From Cognatishimia sp. 1_MG-2023 (lineage in GTDB: Bacteria; Pseudomonadota; Alphaproteobacteria; Rhodobacterales; Rhodobacteraceae): a stretch of DNA of 64,000 bases. Below the pieces are notes generated by a model. It was given only the letters and a program-made list of their open reading frames with translations, had not been told where the DNA came from and made no database searches. This document shows, one piece after another, positions 15,268 to 24,727 of the stretch. Where the stretch lies: positions 372,001 to 436,000 of the forward strand of contig NZ_JAUORX010000002.1 of assembly GCF_030548175.1 (NCBI RefSeq), given 5' to 3'. The translations under genes and the position numbers were made by a program. Numbering within the stretch: position 1 is the stretch's first letter; the number at the start of each line of letters is the position of its first letter.

Positions 15268-18200
15268 ATGGCCCAGATGCTAAAAGACATTTTTGAGAAA
15301 CCCGTTGATCGCGCCATTGACGGCGTCATTAAGGCCGATGACGAGGCAAGCCTTCGCGTCGAACTCGACGAGTACGTCATCACAGGGGAGATCGGCCAAC
15401 GGCTGGAACAGTTCCTCGAGGCCTACAACAATTATGACACTTCAAATGGCGTCTGGATCTCTGGCTTCTTTGGCTCTGGTAAGTCGCACTTGCTGAAGAT
15501 GCTGGCTCTACTGCTTGAAAATCGTGAAGTCGACGGCAAAACCGCTCACGAGATCTTCGCTGAGAAGCTCAAAGGCGAGCCAATGCTGGCAGGCGCACTC
15601 AACAAGGCCGTTTCCATCCCGTCGAAATCGATCTTGTTCAATATCGACCAGAAGGCAGATGTGATCTCGAAAACGGATGTAGATGCGCTTCTATCTGTCT
15701 TCCAAAAGGTCTTTGACGAAGCCTGCGGGTTCTATGGCAAACAGCCTCATATCGCGCAATTCGAACGCGATTTGCAGGGGCGTGGGCAATTCGAGGCATT
15801 CAAAGAAGCTTTTCGAAGCGCTGCCGGGAAAGACTGGGAGCGCGGTCGAGAACAGGCGCTACTCGAAGCCAAGAACATTGCGACAGCGTTTGCAGAAGCA
15901 ACCGGTGGTGATCCTTCAGATGCAAAAGACATCCTAAGCCAATACCGGAAGGACACACGTGTCTCGATTGAGGACTTCGCTGGAACAGTCAAAGCTTGGA
16001 TCGATGACCAGCCCAAGGGCTTCCGGCTAAACTTCTTCGTTGACGAAGTCGGCCAGTATATTGCGGACAATGTTAAGCTCATGACCAACCTGCAAACCAT
16101 CGCAGAGAGCCTTAACACCAAATGCAAAGGGCAGGCTTGGATCATAGTAACTGCGCAGCAAGATATGGCGTCGGTTATCGGCGACATGACGCAACAGCAA
16201 GAGAATGACTTCTCCAAAATCCAGGCCCGCTTCAGCAACCGCATGCCGCTGAACTCGGCCGACGTCGCCGAAGTGATCCAGCGCCGCCTCCTCGCCAAAA
16301 CGTCGGAAGGGCAAGTAACGCTTGGCAACCTTCATGACCGCGAAGAAAACAACCTCAAGACCCTGTTCGATTTTGCTGACGGCTCGATGAAGCTCAAAAA
16401 CTACCGGGATCGCGAGCATTTCATCTCAAGCTATCCTTTCCCTCCCTATCAGTATGACCTCTTCCAAATGGCGATCACGTCTTTGTCGGAGCACAACGCA
16501 TTTGAAGGCAAACACAGCTCGGTCGGTGAGCGTTCGATGTTGGGCGTTTTCCAAGAGGTCTCTAAGAAGCTGAAAGACAAAGAAGTCGGAGGGCTGGCCA
16601 CTTTCGATCTCATGTTCGAAGGAATCCGCACCGCACTGAAATCTTCGGTTCAACAGAGTATTCAGATTGCCGAAAAAAACCTGGACGATCCTTTTGCCGT
16701 TCGGGTTTTGAAATCCTTGTTTCTTGTCAAATACGTCAAAGGCTTCAAACCATCGGTTCGAAACATCGGAATTCTGCTGCTGTCAGAGTTTGAGGCGGAC
16801 CAGACGAGCCAACGCCGCAAGATCGAGGAAGCATTGAGCCGTCTGGAAAGGGAAACCTATATCCAGCGGAACGGTGAGGTCTATGAGTTCCTCACCAATG
16901 AGGAAAAGGATGTCGAAGCGGAAATCAAAGCCCTCGACATAGACCCTTCTGAGCTCTCGAAAGAACTCGAAACCCTTGCATTCGATACCATTTTGCGTCA
17001 TCGCAAGATCAAGCATCTCGCAACGAATAGCGAATATGCCTTTACCCGGAAGCTTGATGATCACGCGGTTGGTCGCGAGTACGAACTGGCAATCAATCTC
17101 TTTTCGCCCCTCAGCGACGAAGTAGAAAGCCCCGATGGCATTCGCATGAAAACCATGTCTCGGGAAGAGCTCGCGGTTGCCATGAAACCAGATGCCAACT
17201 TCGTCCGCGACCTGATCCTGTTTAAGCAAACGGACAAGTTCATCCGTCAGTCCCGGAGCGGTTCTCCGCAGCCGGGCCGCGACCGTATCGTCGCAGAAAA
17301 AGGCGAACAAAACGGCCGCCGCGCAAAAGACCTTGAAATGCGGCTTCGCAAGTTGATGGGAAGCGCCCGACTTTTCGTCAGGGGTGACGAATTGGAGATC
17401 GGTGGAGAGGATGCTCAAGAGCGCATCAGCAAGGCGTTCCAGTCCCTGGTAGACAAAGTCTACACCAATCTCCCGATGCTGCGCGGCGTCAGCTATACCG
17501 AGGCCGACATCAACAAAGCGGTACAGTCGGAAAGCGGGCTATTCGGTTCTGACGGTACGGGTATCAACGAAGCCGAACAGGACGTCCTCAGCTTCATCAA
17601 CGCGCAGGCACGCAACGGGGTGAAGGTCTCCGTCAAATATCTGGCTGATCGGTTCACATCCAAACCCTACGGCTGGCCAGTTACCGCAGTCCTTTGCCTT
17701 GCGGGCAGCTTGGTTGCCAAAGGCAAAATCGAAGCGCGCGTCGACAGCGCCATCAAGGAAGGGCTGGATCTCGCCAAGGCGTTGAACAACAGTCACGCGC
17801 TTCCGAACATACTATTGACCCCTCAGACAGAATTCTCCGCTGCAGAAATTCGTCGAGCGAAGGAACTTTATCAGGAGCTCTTTGCGCACCCCTCATCGGG
17901 AACAGACGCGCGTGGTTTGGGTGCGGAATGGGCTACAAGCACTGATACGCTCGAAGCCGAGGTAGACGGTCTTATTCGCCTGTCACACCGCTACCCTTTC
18001 CTGACCGCGCTCGAGCCGTTTCATGAACTGCTGCGGGGCATGAAGGGCAAGCCAGCGAACTGGTATATTTCCGACGCGCCCAAGCGCGAGGATGACCTTC
18101 TGAACGCGAAGGAGGATATCCTGGACAAGGTGAAGTCCTTCATGGGGGGCGCGCAAAAGGGTATCTACGACGATGCCCGTGATATGCTCACCAGCCAATC

Positions 18201-18786
18201 TGCCAACATCGACTATGTCGATCCTGAAACTGGGGCGAAGCTGCGTGCTGCATTGGAGGATCCGGCCTGTTTTAAAGGGTCGTCGATCCAGAACCTCAAA
18301 TCCGACCTGTTTGATCTGAAAAACAAGGTCGAACTCAAGGTGCTTGAGGAACGCAAAGCTGTCATCGCAGAGGTCGAAGACGTCTCAGCCAAGGTCGCAC
18401 AAATGCAGGACTTCCAGACACTTGATCTGGACAAACAGGCCCGCATCACCGCCCGCATTGAAAGCCACAAGTCAGGCCTTGATACGGACACGCTGATCCC
18501 TGTTCTTCAAAACAAAGTCACGCAGATTAGATCCAACTTGCTCGCTGAATTGATCGGTCAAATTGATCAGCTCGCGCGTCCGGCTCCCTCGCCAATCGCC
18601 CAGCCCGGCGTCTCAGATCCCGCCGTCCCTGCACCTCAGGCCCCGAGTTACATCAAGGCCGATCAGATCAAGGTGAGCTTTGACAAGCCTTACCTCTCGG
18701 ACGACGCTGACGTCGACGAGTACCTTGAAGAAATGAAAAAGACCCTGCTGGCCGAAATCCGCGCGGGCAAGAAAGTTATTGTGTAA
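15268..18786 (+). CDS. brxC: BREX P-loop ATPase BrxC
   Basis: A 1172-residue ATPase, the usual size for BrxC/PglY of type I BREX. A Walker A motif GFFGSGKSHLLKML lies at ~67-80, the Walker B region is NFFVDEVGQYI near 253, and long helical and coiled-coil segments fill the C-terminal half (LKVLEERKAVIAEVEDVSAK). BrxC is needed for both phage defence and host methylation, probably as an ORC/Cdc6-like ATPase assembling the BREX complex on DNA. The stop shares one base with the pglX start. Confidence 0.95.
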   Translation: MAQMLKDIFEKPVDRAIDGVIKADDEASLRVELDEYVITGEIGQRLEQFLEAYNNYDTSNGVWISGFFGSGKSHLLKMLALLLENREVDGKTAHEIFAEKLKGEPMLAGALNKAVSIPSKSILFNIDQKADVISKTDVDALLSVFQKVFDEACGFYGKQPHIAQFERDLQGRGQFEAFKEAFRSAAGKDWERGREQALLEAKNIATAFAEATGGDPSDAKDILSQYRKDTRVSIEDFAGTVKAWIDDQPKGFRLNFFVDEVGQYIADNVKLMTNLQTIAESLNTKCKGQAWIIVTAQQDMASVIGDMTQQQENDFSKIQARFSNRMPLNSADVAEVIQRRLLAKTSEGQVTLGNLHDREENNLKTLFDFADGSMKLKNYRDREHFISSYPFPPYQYDLFQMAITSLSEHNAFEGKHSSVGERSMLGVFQEVSKKLKDKEVGGLATFDLMFEGIRTALKSSVQQSIQIAEKNLDDPFAVRVLKSLFLVKYVKGFKPSVRNIGILLLSEFEADQTSQRRKIEEALSRLERETYIQRNGEVYEFLTNEEKDVEAEIKALDIDPSELSKELETLAFDTILRHRKIKHLATNSEYAFTRKLDDHAVGREYELAINLFSPLSDEVESPDGIRMKTMSREELAVAMKPDANFVRDLILFKQTDKFIRQSRSGSPQPGRDRIVAEKGEQNGRRAKDLEMRLRKLMGSARLFVRGDELEIGGEDAQERISKAFQSLVDKVYTNLPMLRGVSYTEADINKAVQSESGLFGSDGTGINEAEQDVLSFINAQARNGVKVSVKYLADRFTSKPYGWPVTAVLCLAGSLVAKGKIEARVDSAIKEGLDLAKALNNSHALPNILLTPQTEFSAAEIRRAKELYQELFAHPSSGTDARGLGAEWATSTDTLEAEVDGLIRLSHRYPFLTALEPFHELLRGMKGKPANWYISDAPKREDDLLNAKEDILDKVKSFMGGAQKGIYDDARDMLTSQSANIDYVDPETGAKLRAALEDPACFKGSSIQNLKSDLFDLKNKVELKVLEERKAVIAEVEDVSAKVAQMQDFQTLDLDKQARITARIESHKSGLDTDTLIPVLQNKVTQIRSNLLAELIGQIDQLARPAPSPIAQPGVSDPAVPAPQAPSYIKADQIKVSFDKPYLSDDADVDEYLEEMKKTLLAEIRAGKKVIV

Positions 18787-21700
18787 TGGATACCAACGCG
18801 CTCAAGAAATTTGCCCAGGCCGCCCGCAACCTGTTGATCGATCAGGTCACCTCCAAGCTCGACGTCGTGCTGGCCGAGGGCAGCGCTGCGCGGCGTGAGG
18901 CCCCCAAAGCCGTCAAAGACGTTGAGGGCGCCATCAACAAGGCCGACAAACAGCAGGTCATCGAACAGGTCGCCTACACCTGGTTCAACCGCTTCACTGC
19001 CCTGCGCTTCATGGATGCGAACGGCTACACGCAGGTCCGCACCGTCTCCCCCGCAGACGGGGCCACACGGCCCGAGCTTCTGTCGGAGGCGATGGCGGGC
19101 AACCTGCCGGACGGTGCGCCTGCCACCATCCAGTCCCTCCTCGACGGACGCACGCCGTCGCATGATCCGCAGGCAGAGGCCTATCGCCTCCTGCTCGTCC
19201 ATACCTGCAACCAATGGCACGACCCCATGCCGTTCCTATTTGAACAGATCGACGACTACACCGAACTCCTGATGCCCGAGGATCTGCTCTCGCAGACCTC
19301 CATCCTGTCTGAGTTGCGCAAGGTGATGACCGAAGACGCCTGTCAGGACGTCGAGATCATCGGTTGGCTCTACCAGTTCTACATCTCGGAGAAGAAGGAT
19401 CAGGTCTTCGCCGGCCTCAAGAAGAACCAGAAGATCACGGCCGAGAACATCCCCGCCGCGACGCAGCTCTTCACCCCGCACTGGATCGTCCGCTATCTGG
19501 TGGAGAACTCGCTGGGGCGGCTCTGGCTGCTGAACAATCCGCAGAGCGGGTTGGCGGCCAAGATGGACTATTACATCGCGCCGGAAGAGCCCGAGACGGA
19601 TTTCCTGAAAATCACCAAGCCCGAAGACATCCGCATCTGCGATCCCGCCGCAGGCTCGGGGCACATGCTGACCTATGCCTTTGACCTGCTCTACGCCATC
19701 TACGAGGAAGAGGGCTATGACGCGACAGAGATCCCCGCGCTGATCCTGACGCACAACCTGACCGGGGTGGAGATCGACGACCGCGCGGGCGCGCTCGCGG
19801 CCTTTGCGCTGGCGATGAAGGCGGCGGCCAAGCTGGGGCGGCGGCGGTTCCTGCGGATGGAGGCAAAGCCCGACATCTGCGTGTTGTCCGATGTGGCCTT
19901 TACCGAGGCCGAGATGCAGGACGTGGCCGCCGTGGTAGGCAAGGATCTGTTCACGGACGAACTGCGCGAGACGCTTGGGCAATTCGAGCAGGCCAAGAAC
20001 TTCGGCTCGCTGATCGTGCCGAAGCTGCGCGATCCGGCAGAGGCGCTGCGGGTGGTCGCAGCTCGGGACTTTGCAGGCGATCTGCTGCTGAAGGAGGTGC
20101 AGGAGCGCGTCGTCGCCGTGCTGCGCATGGCTGAGGCGCTGTCGCCGAAGTATCACGTCGTGGTGGCCAACCCGCCGTATATGGGCAACGGAGGGATGAA
20201 CCCGCAACTTCAAAAATTCTCGAAGGAAGCCTTTCCCGATAGTAAATCCGATCTGTTTTCGATGTTCATCGAAAGGTCACTTGGCCTTACAGTTTCAAGG
20301 GGGATTCTGGGGATTCTTACAATTCAGAATTGGATGTTCCTGTCATCATTTGAAAAGCTGCGCGGAAAACTTCTGAGCAAGAACTCGATAATCGGCCTCA
20401 ATCAGATTGGCTTCAACAGCTTTCCAGAATTGAACTCAAAATTTGCGGTTGCAAGCGCGACGCTTTTCGAAAAGGGAGTAAAAGGAAAAACTGGTGTTTT
20501 CATCGATTTGCACAGTGCTCCACCATCTGCCGACAAAGAGAGAGTTTTCTTCCAACGCTTGCACTCAGACGAACTTCATCGGAAGTCCAGTACCGATTTC
20601 GCAAAAATTCCAGGCACTCCTATTGCCTATTCGGCTGGTGAAGGTGTGTTTTCTGCTTTCGCAGCGCACCCCAAACTAAAAGAAGTCGCGCACGCCTGCT
20701 CAGGTTTGCAGACCGGAGACAACGATCTCTTTCTGAAGCAGTGGCATGAGGTCAACACAGGCAAAATACGGGATGACGTGCTGAGCGAAACAAAAGAGAA
20801 GCGATGGAGGTTCCACAGAAAAGGTGGTGATTTTCGCAAGTGGTACGGAAATGTTGACTATGTCGTAGACTGGAAGAATGACGGTCACGCCATTCGACAG
20901 CATAAATCGGCACGTCCTCAGAACCTTGATCGCTGGCACCATGTAGGCGCAACGTGGTCCCATACATCGCTCTATTTCGGTGCGCGAATGTTGCGCGATT
21001 TAGATACTTTCAATGTTGAAGGGCCTTCTGCATTCTTAGGAGATGGAAAGAACCTGTTGGCCTTCTTGTGCTCTCGGCCTGCCGCTCATTTGATGCAGGT
21101 AATGAACCCTACCCTTCATTTTCTTGTAGGTTCTGTTTCCCTTTTGCCAATCGCCAAGATCGATCAACTTCATCCGCCCGTGCAAAAAATTGTCGATATT
21201 TCAAAATCCGACTGGGACGCCTACGAAACCTCATGGGACTTCACGACGCTCCCGCTGCTCCAACCCGACCACCGCGCCGAGACGCTGGAGGACAGCTATT
21301 CGAACCTCCGCGCCCATTGGCAGGGCATGACGGATGACATGCAGCGGCTGGAGGAAGAGAACAACCGCATCTTCATCGACGCTTACGGCTTGCAAGACGA
21401 GCTGACCCCCGAGGTGCCGCTCAAAGAAATCACCCTCACCTGCAACCCCGCCTATCGCTATGGCATCAAGAACGACGTCGCTGCGAACGAGACCCGCCTG
21501 CGCGCCGACACCATGGCCGAATTCCTCTCCTACGCCGTGGGCTGCATGTTTGGCCGCTACAGCCTTGACGCGCCCGGCCTGATCCTCGCCAACCAGGGCG
21601 AGACACTGGCCGACTACCTCGCCCGCGTGCCGGAACCAACGTTCATGCCGGACGAAGACAACGTCATCCCCGTGCTGGACGGCGACTGGTTCCCCGATGA

Positions 21701-22226
21701 CATCACCGACCGCTTCCGCCTATTCCTGCGCACTACTTTTGGCGAGGCGCATTTCCGCGAGAACCTGCGCTATATCGAGGACGCGCTTGGCAAGGACATC
21801 CGCAAATACTTCACCAAGGATTTCTACGCCGACCATGTGAAGCGCTACAAGAAACGCCCGATCTACTGGATGTTCTCCAGCCCCAAGGGCACGTTCAACG
21901 CGCTGATCTATATGCACCGCTATCAAAGCGACACGGTGTCGGTCTTGCTGAATGATTACCTGCGCGAGTTCATCACCAAGCTGGAAGGCGAACGCGCGCG
22001 GCTGGACAAGCTGGCCGATGATGCCACGGCGACGCAAGGTCAGAAGACAAAGGCGCTGAAGGATGCAAGTGCGGTTGCCAAACAGATCGACGAGCTGAAC
22101 GAATGGGAACGCGACGTGATCTTCCCACTCGCACAGCAGAAGATCGAGATCGACTTGGATGACGGGGTGAAGGCGAACTATCCGAAGTTCGGAACGGCGC
22201 TGAAGAAGATCGCGGGGCTGTCATGA
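18786..22226 (+). CDS. pglX: BREX adenine-specific DNA methyltransferase PglX
   Basis: A 1146-residue N6-adenine methyltransferase. The SAM-binding motif I is DPAAGSGHML near residue 287 and the catalytic motif IV is NPPYMGN near 461. In BREX it marks host DNA at a short non-palindromic site, so the site read by this enzyme defines self. The central part (about 20200-21215), which should hold the target-recognition domain, is clearly lower in GC than both flanks. This suggests the specificity segment was exchanged by recombination. No frameshift or homopolymer phase-variation tract was seen. It is coupled to brxC and pglZ. Confidence 0.96.
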   Translation: MDTNALKKFAQAARNLLIDQVTSKLDVVLAEGSAARREAPKAVKDVEGAINKADKQQVIEQVAYTWFNRFTALRFMDANGYTQVRTVSPADGATRPELLSEAMAGNLPDGAPATIQSLLDGRTPSHDPQAEAYRLLLVHTCNQWHDPMPFLFEQIDDYTELLMPEDLLSQTSILSELRKVMTEDACQDVEIIGWLYQFYISEKKDQVFAGLKKNQKITAENIPAATQLFTPHWIVRYLVENSLGRLWLLNNPQSGLAAKMDYYIAPEEPETDFLKITKPEDIRICDPAAGSGHMLTYAFDLLYAIYEEEGYDATEIPALILTHNLTGVEIDDRAGALAAFALAMKAAAKLGRRRFLRMEAKPDICVLSDVAFTEAEMQDVAAVVGKDLFTDELRETLGQFEQAKNFGSLIVPKLRDPAEALRVVAARDFAGDLLLKEVQERVVAVLRMAEALSPKYHVVVANPPYMGNGGMNPQLQKFSKEAFPDSKSDLFSMFIERSLGLTVSRGILGILTIQNWMFLSSFEKLRGKLLSKNSIIGLNQIGFNSFPELNSKFAVASATLFEKGVKGKTGVFIDLHSAPPSADKERVFFQRLHSDELHRKSSTDFAKIPGTPIAYSAGEGVFSAFAAHPKLKEVAHACSGLQTGDNDLFLKQWHEVNTGKIRDDVLSETKEKRWRFHRKGGDFRKWYGNVDYVVDWKNDGHAIRQHKSARPQNLDRWHHVGATWSHTSLYFGARMLRDLDTFNVEGPSAFLGDGKNLLAFLCSRPAAHLMQVMNPTLHFLVGSVSLLPIAKIDQLHPPVQKIVDISKSDWDAYETSWDFTTLPLLQPDHRAETLEDSYSNLRAHWQGMTDDMQRLEEENNRIFIDAYGLQDELTPEVPLKEITLTCNPAYRYGIKNDVAANETRLRADTMAEFLSYAVGCMFGRYSLDAPGLILANQGETLADYLARVPEPTFMPDEDNVIPVLDGDWFPDDITDRFRLFLRTTFGEAHFRENLRYIEDALGKDIRKYFTKDFYADHVKRYKKRPIYWMFSSPKGTFNALIYMHRYQSDTVSVLLNDYLREFITKLEGERARLDKLADDATATQGQKTKALKDASAVAKQIDELNEWERDVIFPLAQQKIEIDLDDGVKANYPKFGTALKKIAGLS

Positions 22227-24718
22227 CGGACCGGATCAAGGCGGGCCTAGAGCGGCTGTTCATCGATCACCGGATCGTATTTTGGTACGACGCGGCGCGC
22301 GACATGCGGGCCGCATATGACGCCGTGGATCTTCCGGATGTGGAAAAGGTCGAGATCGCGAATAACGAGTTCGGCCTGAAGTACCGGATGCTGCGGCAAG
22401 AGCCGAAACAGAAGTTCCTTGTGTTCAAAGATGGCCCCGCACCCGAGATGGTCGACAACTGGCTGCTCGATCTACATTTCGCCTGCGGCGTGTTCAAGGC
22501 CGACCAGGCAGCAATATGGCTGGCTGAACTGAGCCTGCCTCTGCAGTTCGAGGACGTGGTGCGCGACCACATGGAGTTCTACCGCGCCAAGGGCCGCATA
22601 GAGGCGCTGAAGCAGATGATCTCGCCGTCCGACACGAAGACCGATGTGCTGCGCCGTATGCTTGCCGTCTGCGCCGGGGCCGAGGGAGCCCTGGACACGG
22701 TGATCGAGGAGCTGCTGGCCGAATTGGCGGACGAGCGTGATGACGCCATGCGCCTGATAGAGCGGTCCGGTTTGACAGAGTTCTTCTGGAAGCAGGTCGA
22801 GAATGCCTACGGCTATGTCAGCGATGCGCCTGATTTCGAGGATTTCGCGATTACGCTGTTCCAGTCTTGCTATACCCGCGCCTTGGGCGAAGATGGCAAG
22901 CTGAACGGCGAAGCGCTTCTTGTCTTCCGCCGTTGGAAGAACAACCGGCTGGGGGCGAAATCATTTGAAACCCTCAGCGGGAAGTATCAGGAAATACTGC
23001 GGATCCCCGAAGACGTGCAAGAGCGCGACATCAAGGCCCTGCGTGCCATCGACCACTTTGAGGAGATCGACCGGCAGATCATCCGGTCTCTGGTGCGTGA
23101 GATGGCGAGCCAGACGGTATCGTCGGCCGAGGTGCTGAAGACCGTGCGAGAGCGGCGGCAAAGCCATTGGTACCCGACCTTTGAGGATATTTATCAAGCC
23201 ATCGGTTATGCCACAGAATTCCAGCAAGCGTTGGCTGAGGCGAACCTGACCATGACCTCCCCCGCTGAGGGGGTGAAGCGCTATGTTTCGCACTGGTACA
23301 AGATCGACCAGCTCTACCGCAAATTCATCTATCATATGCAAAAGAGCGGTCAGGCCTCGCTGCTTAGCGCGTTGTTCGAAAGCGTAGAGAACCGCTACAC
23401 GACCAATTTCCTGTCTGCCGTGAATGATGCCTGGCAGGATCAGATCGCTGGACTAAGCGATTGGAAGATATCGGGTTTTGCGCATCAGACCGATTTTTAC
23501 ATGGACCAGGCCGCCGAATTCCGCCGCCGCGATCAGAAGGTGGTGGTGATCATCTCAGACGCATTGCGCTATGAGGTTGCAGAAGAAGCCCTGCGCGAGA
23601 TCCGTAAACTGAACCGGTTCGACGCCGATCTAAAGCCGATGATTTCTGCACTGCCCAGCTACACGCAACTCGGCATGGCTGCGCTCTTACCGAACAAGGA
23701 TCTGGAGCTGTCGGAGGACGGCAACGTGTCTTCGTTTGGCTTGCCTACTCAGGGAACCGCTAACCGCGAAAAGGTTCTGGGCATGGGGCGTGCCGGAGAC
23801 CGTGTCAAAGCCATGAAGGCCGATGATTTCATGAGCTTGAAGGCGGACGACGGAAAAGAGATTTTCCGCGATCATGACATTCTCTACCTCTACCACAACA
23901 GGATCGACATCGTTGGCGACAAGCTCGCCACTGAGGAACGCGTGACAGAGGCTGCAGAAGTCGCTGTCGAGGATCTGACCAAACTGGTCCGCAAGCTTAC
24001 GACGGCCAACTTTTCCAACATTCTTGTGACGGCCGATCACGGCTTCATCTATCAGCACCGCGCATTGGACGAGACAGATTTTTCGGTAGCGGTTCCTGCT
24101 GGTGCGGAAATCCTTGTTAAAAATCGTCGATTTATCATTGGGCGAGACCTTGATGCGACATCTGGAATGAAGAAGTTCTCATCCGCAAATTTGGGTCTAT
24201 CAGGTAACTTGGATGTTCTACTGCCCAATTCGATCAATCGTATGCGCGTCAAGGGGGCGGGAAGCCGGTTTGTGCATGGCGGGGCCACGCTTCAAGAGGT
24301 CATCGTTCCCGTACTCCGCGTTGGTAAACGACGCGAAGCCGATATCGAAAAAGTTGAAGTGCAGATCATCGTAACTGGAAAAAGCCTGATCTCTTCCGGC
24401 CAAACGGCGGTCACTCTCTATCAAACGCAGCCGGTTTCAGAGAAACAGCAACAACGTGATGTTCTTGCTGGGATTTACGCTTCGGACGGCACGCTCATTT
24501 CAGATGAGCACCCGCTGACCTTTGACTACACCTCGCAAAATGCGCGCGAACGGGAGCTGCCCATCAAGTTCCTGCTTTCTCGCGATGCTGATCGGTTCAA
24601 CAACCAGGACGTCTTCCTCAAGCTTCGCGAACGGATCGGCAAAACGAGCCACTTCGAGGATTACACAAGCCACCGTTTCCAACTGCGTCGTGGCATATCG
24701 ACAGATTTCGACTTTTAA
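22223..24718 (+). CDS. pglZ: BREX alkaline-phosphatase-superfamily protein PglZ
   Basis: An 831-residue PglZ, starting 4 bp inside the pglX end. The PglZ core has the alkaline-phosphatase-superfamily metal sites VVVIISDALRYEV near residue 440 and VTADHGFIYQH near 603. PglZ proteins bind metals, can act as nucleases or phosphodiesterases, and are needed for BREX defence and methylation. The length and order (after pglX, before brxL) are canonical for type I. The first third shares the high GC of the pglX flanks. Confidence 0.95.
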   Translation: MTDRIKAGLERLFIDHRIVFWYDAARDMRAAYDAVDLPDVEKVEIANNEFGLKYRMLRQEPKQKFLVFKDGPAPEMVDNWLLDLHFACGVFKADQAAIWLAELSLPLQFEDVVRDHMEFYRAKGRIEALKQMISPSDTKTDVLRRMLAVCAGAEGALDTVIEELLAELADERDDAMRLIERSGLTEFFWKQVENAYGYVSDAPDFEDFAITLFQSCYTRALGEDGKLNGEALLVFRRWKNNRLGAKSFETLSGKYQEILRIPEDVQERDIKALRAIDHFEEIDRQIIRSLVREMASQTVSSAEVLKTVRERRQSHWYPTFEDIYQAIGYATEFQQALAEANLTMTSPAEGVKRYVSHWYKIDQLYRKFIYHMQKSGQASLLSALFESVENRYTTNFLSAVNDAWQDQIAGLSDWKISGFAHQTDFYMDQAAEFRRRDQKVVVIISDALRYEVAEEALREIRKLNRFDADLKPMISALPSYTQLGMAALLPNKDLELSEDGNVSSFGLPTQGTANREKVLGMGRAGDRVKAMKADDFMSLKADDGKEIFRDHDILYLYHNRIDIVGDKLATEERVTEAAEVAVEDLTKLVRKLTTANFSNILVTADHGFIYQHRALDETDFSVAVPAGAEILVKNRRFIIGRDLDATSGMKKFSSANLGLSGNLDVLLPNSINRMRVKGAGSRFVHGGATLQEVIVPVLRVGKRREADIEKVEVQIIVTGKSLISSGQTAVTLYQTQPVSEKQQQRDVLAGIYASDGTLISDEHPLTFDYTSQNARERELPIKFLLSRDADRFNNQDVFLKLRERIGKTSHFEDYTSHRFQLRRGISTDFDF

Positions 24719-24727
24719 GGACCTATC

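Noticed and set aside
19236-20213. Long minus-strand open frame (325 codons) inside pglX
   Set aside because: It lies opposite the GC-rich part of pglX, where stop codons are rare on the antisense strand; its His/Arg/Leu-rich composition is typical of a shadow frame and it has no family features.
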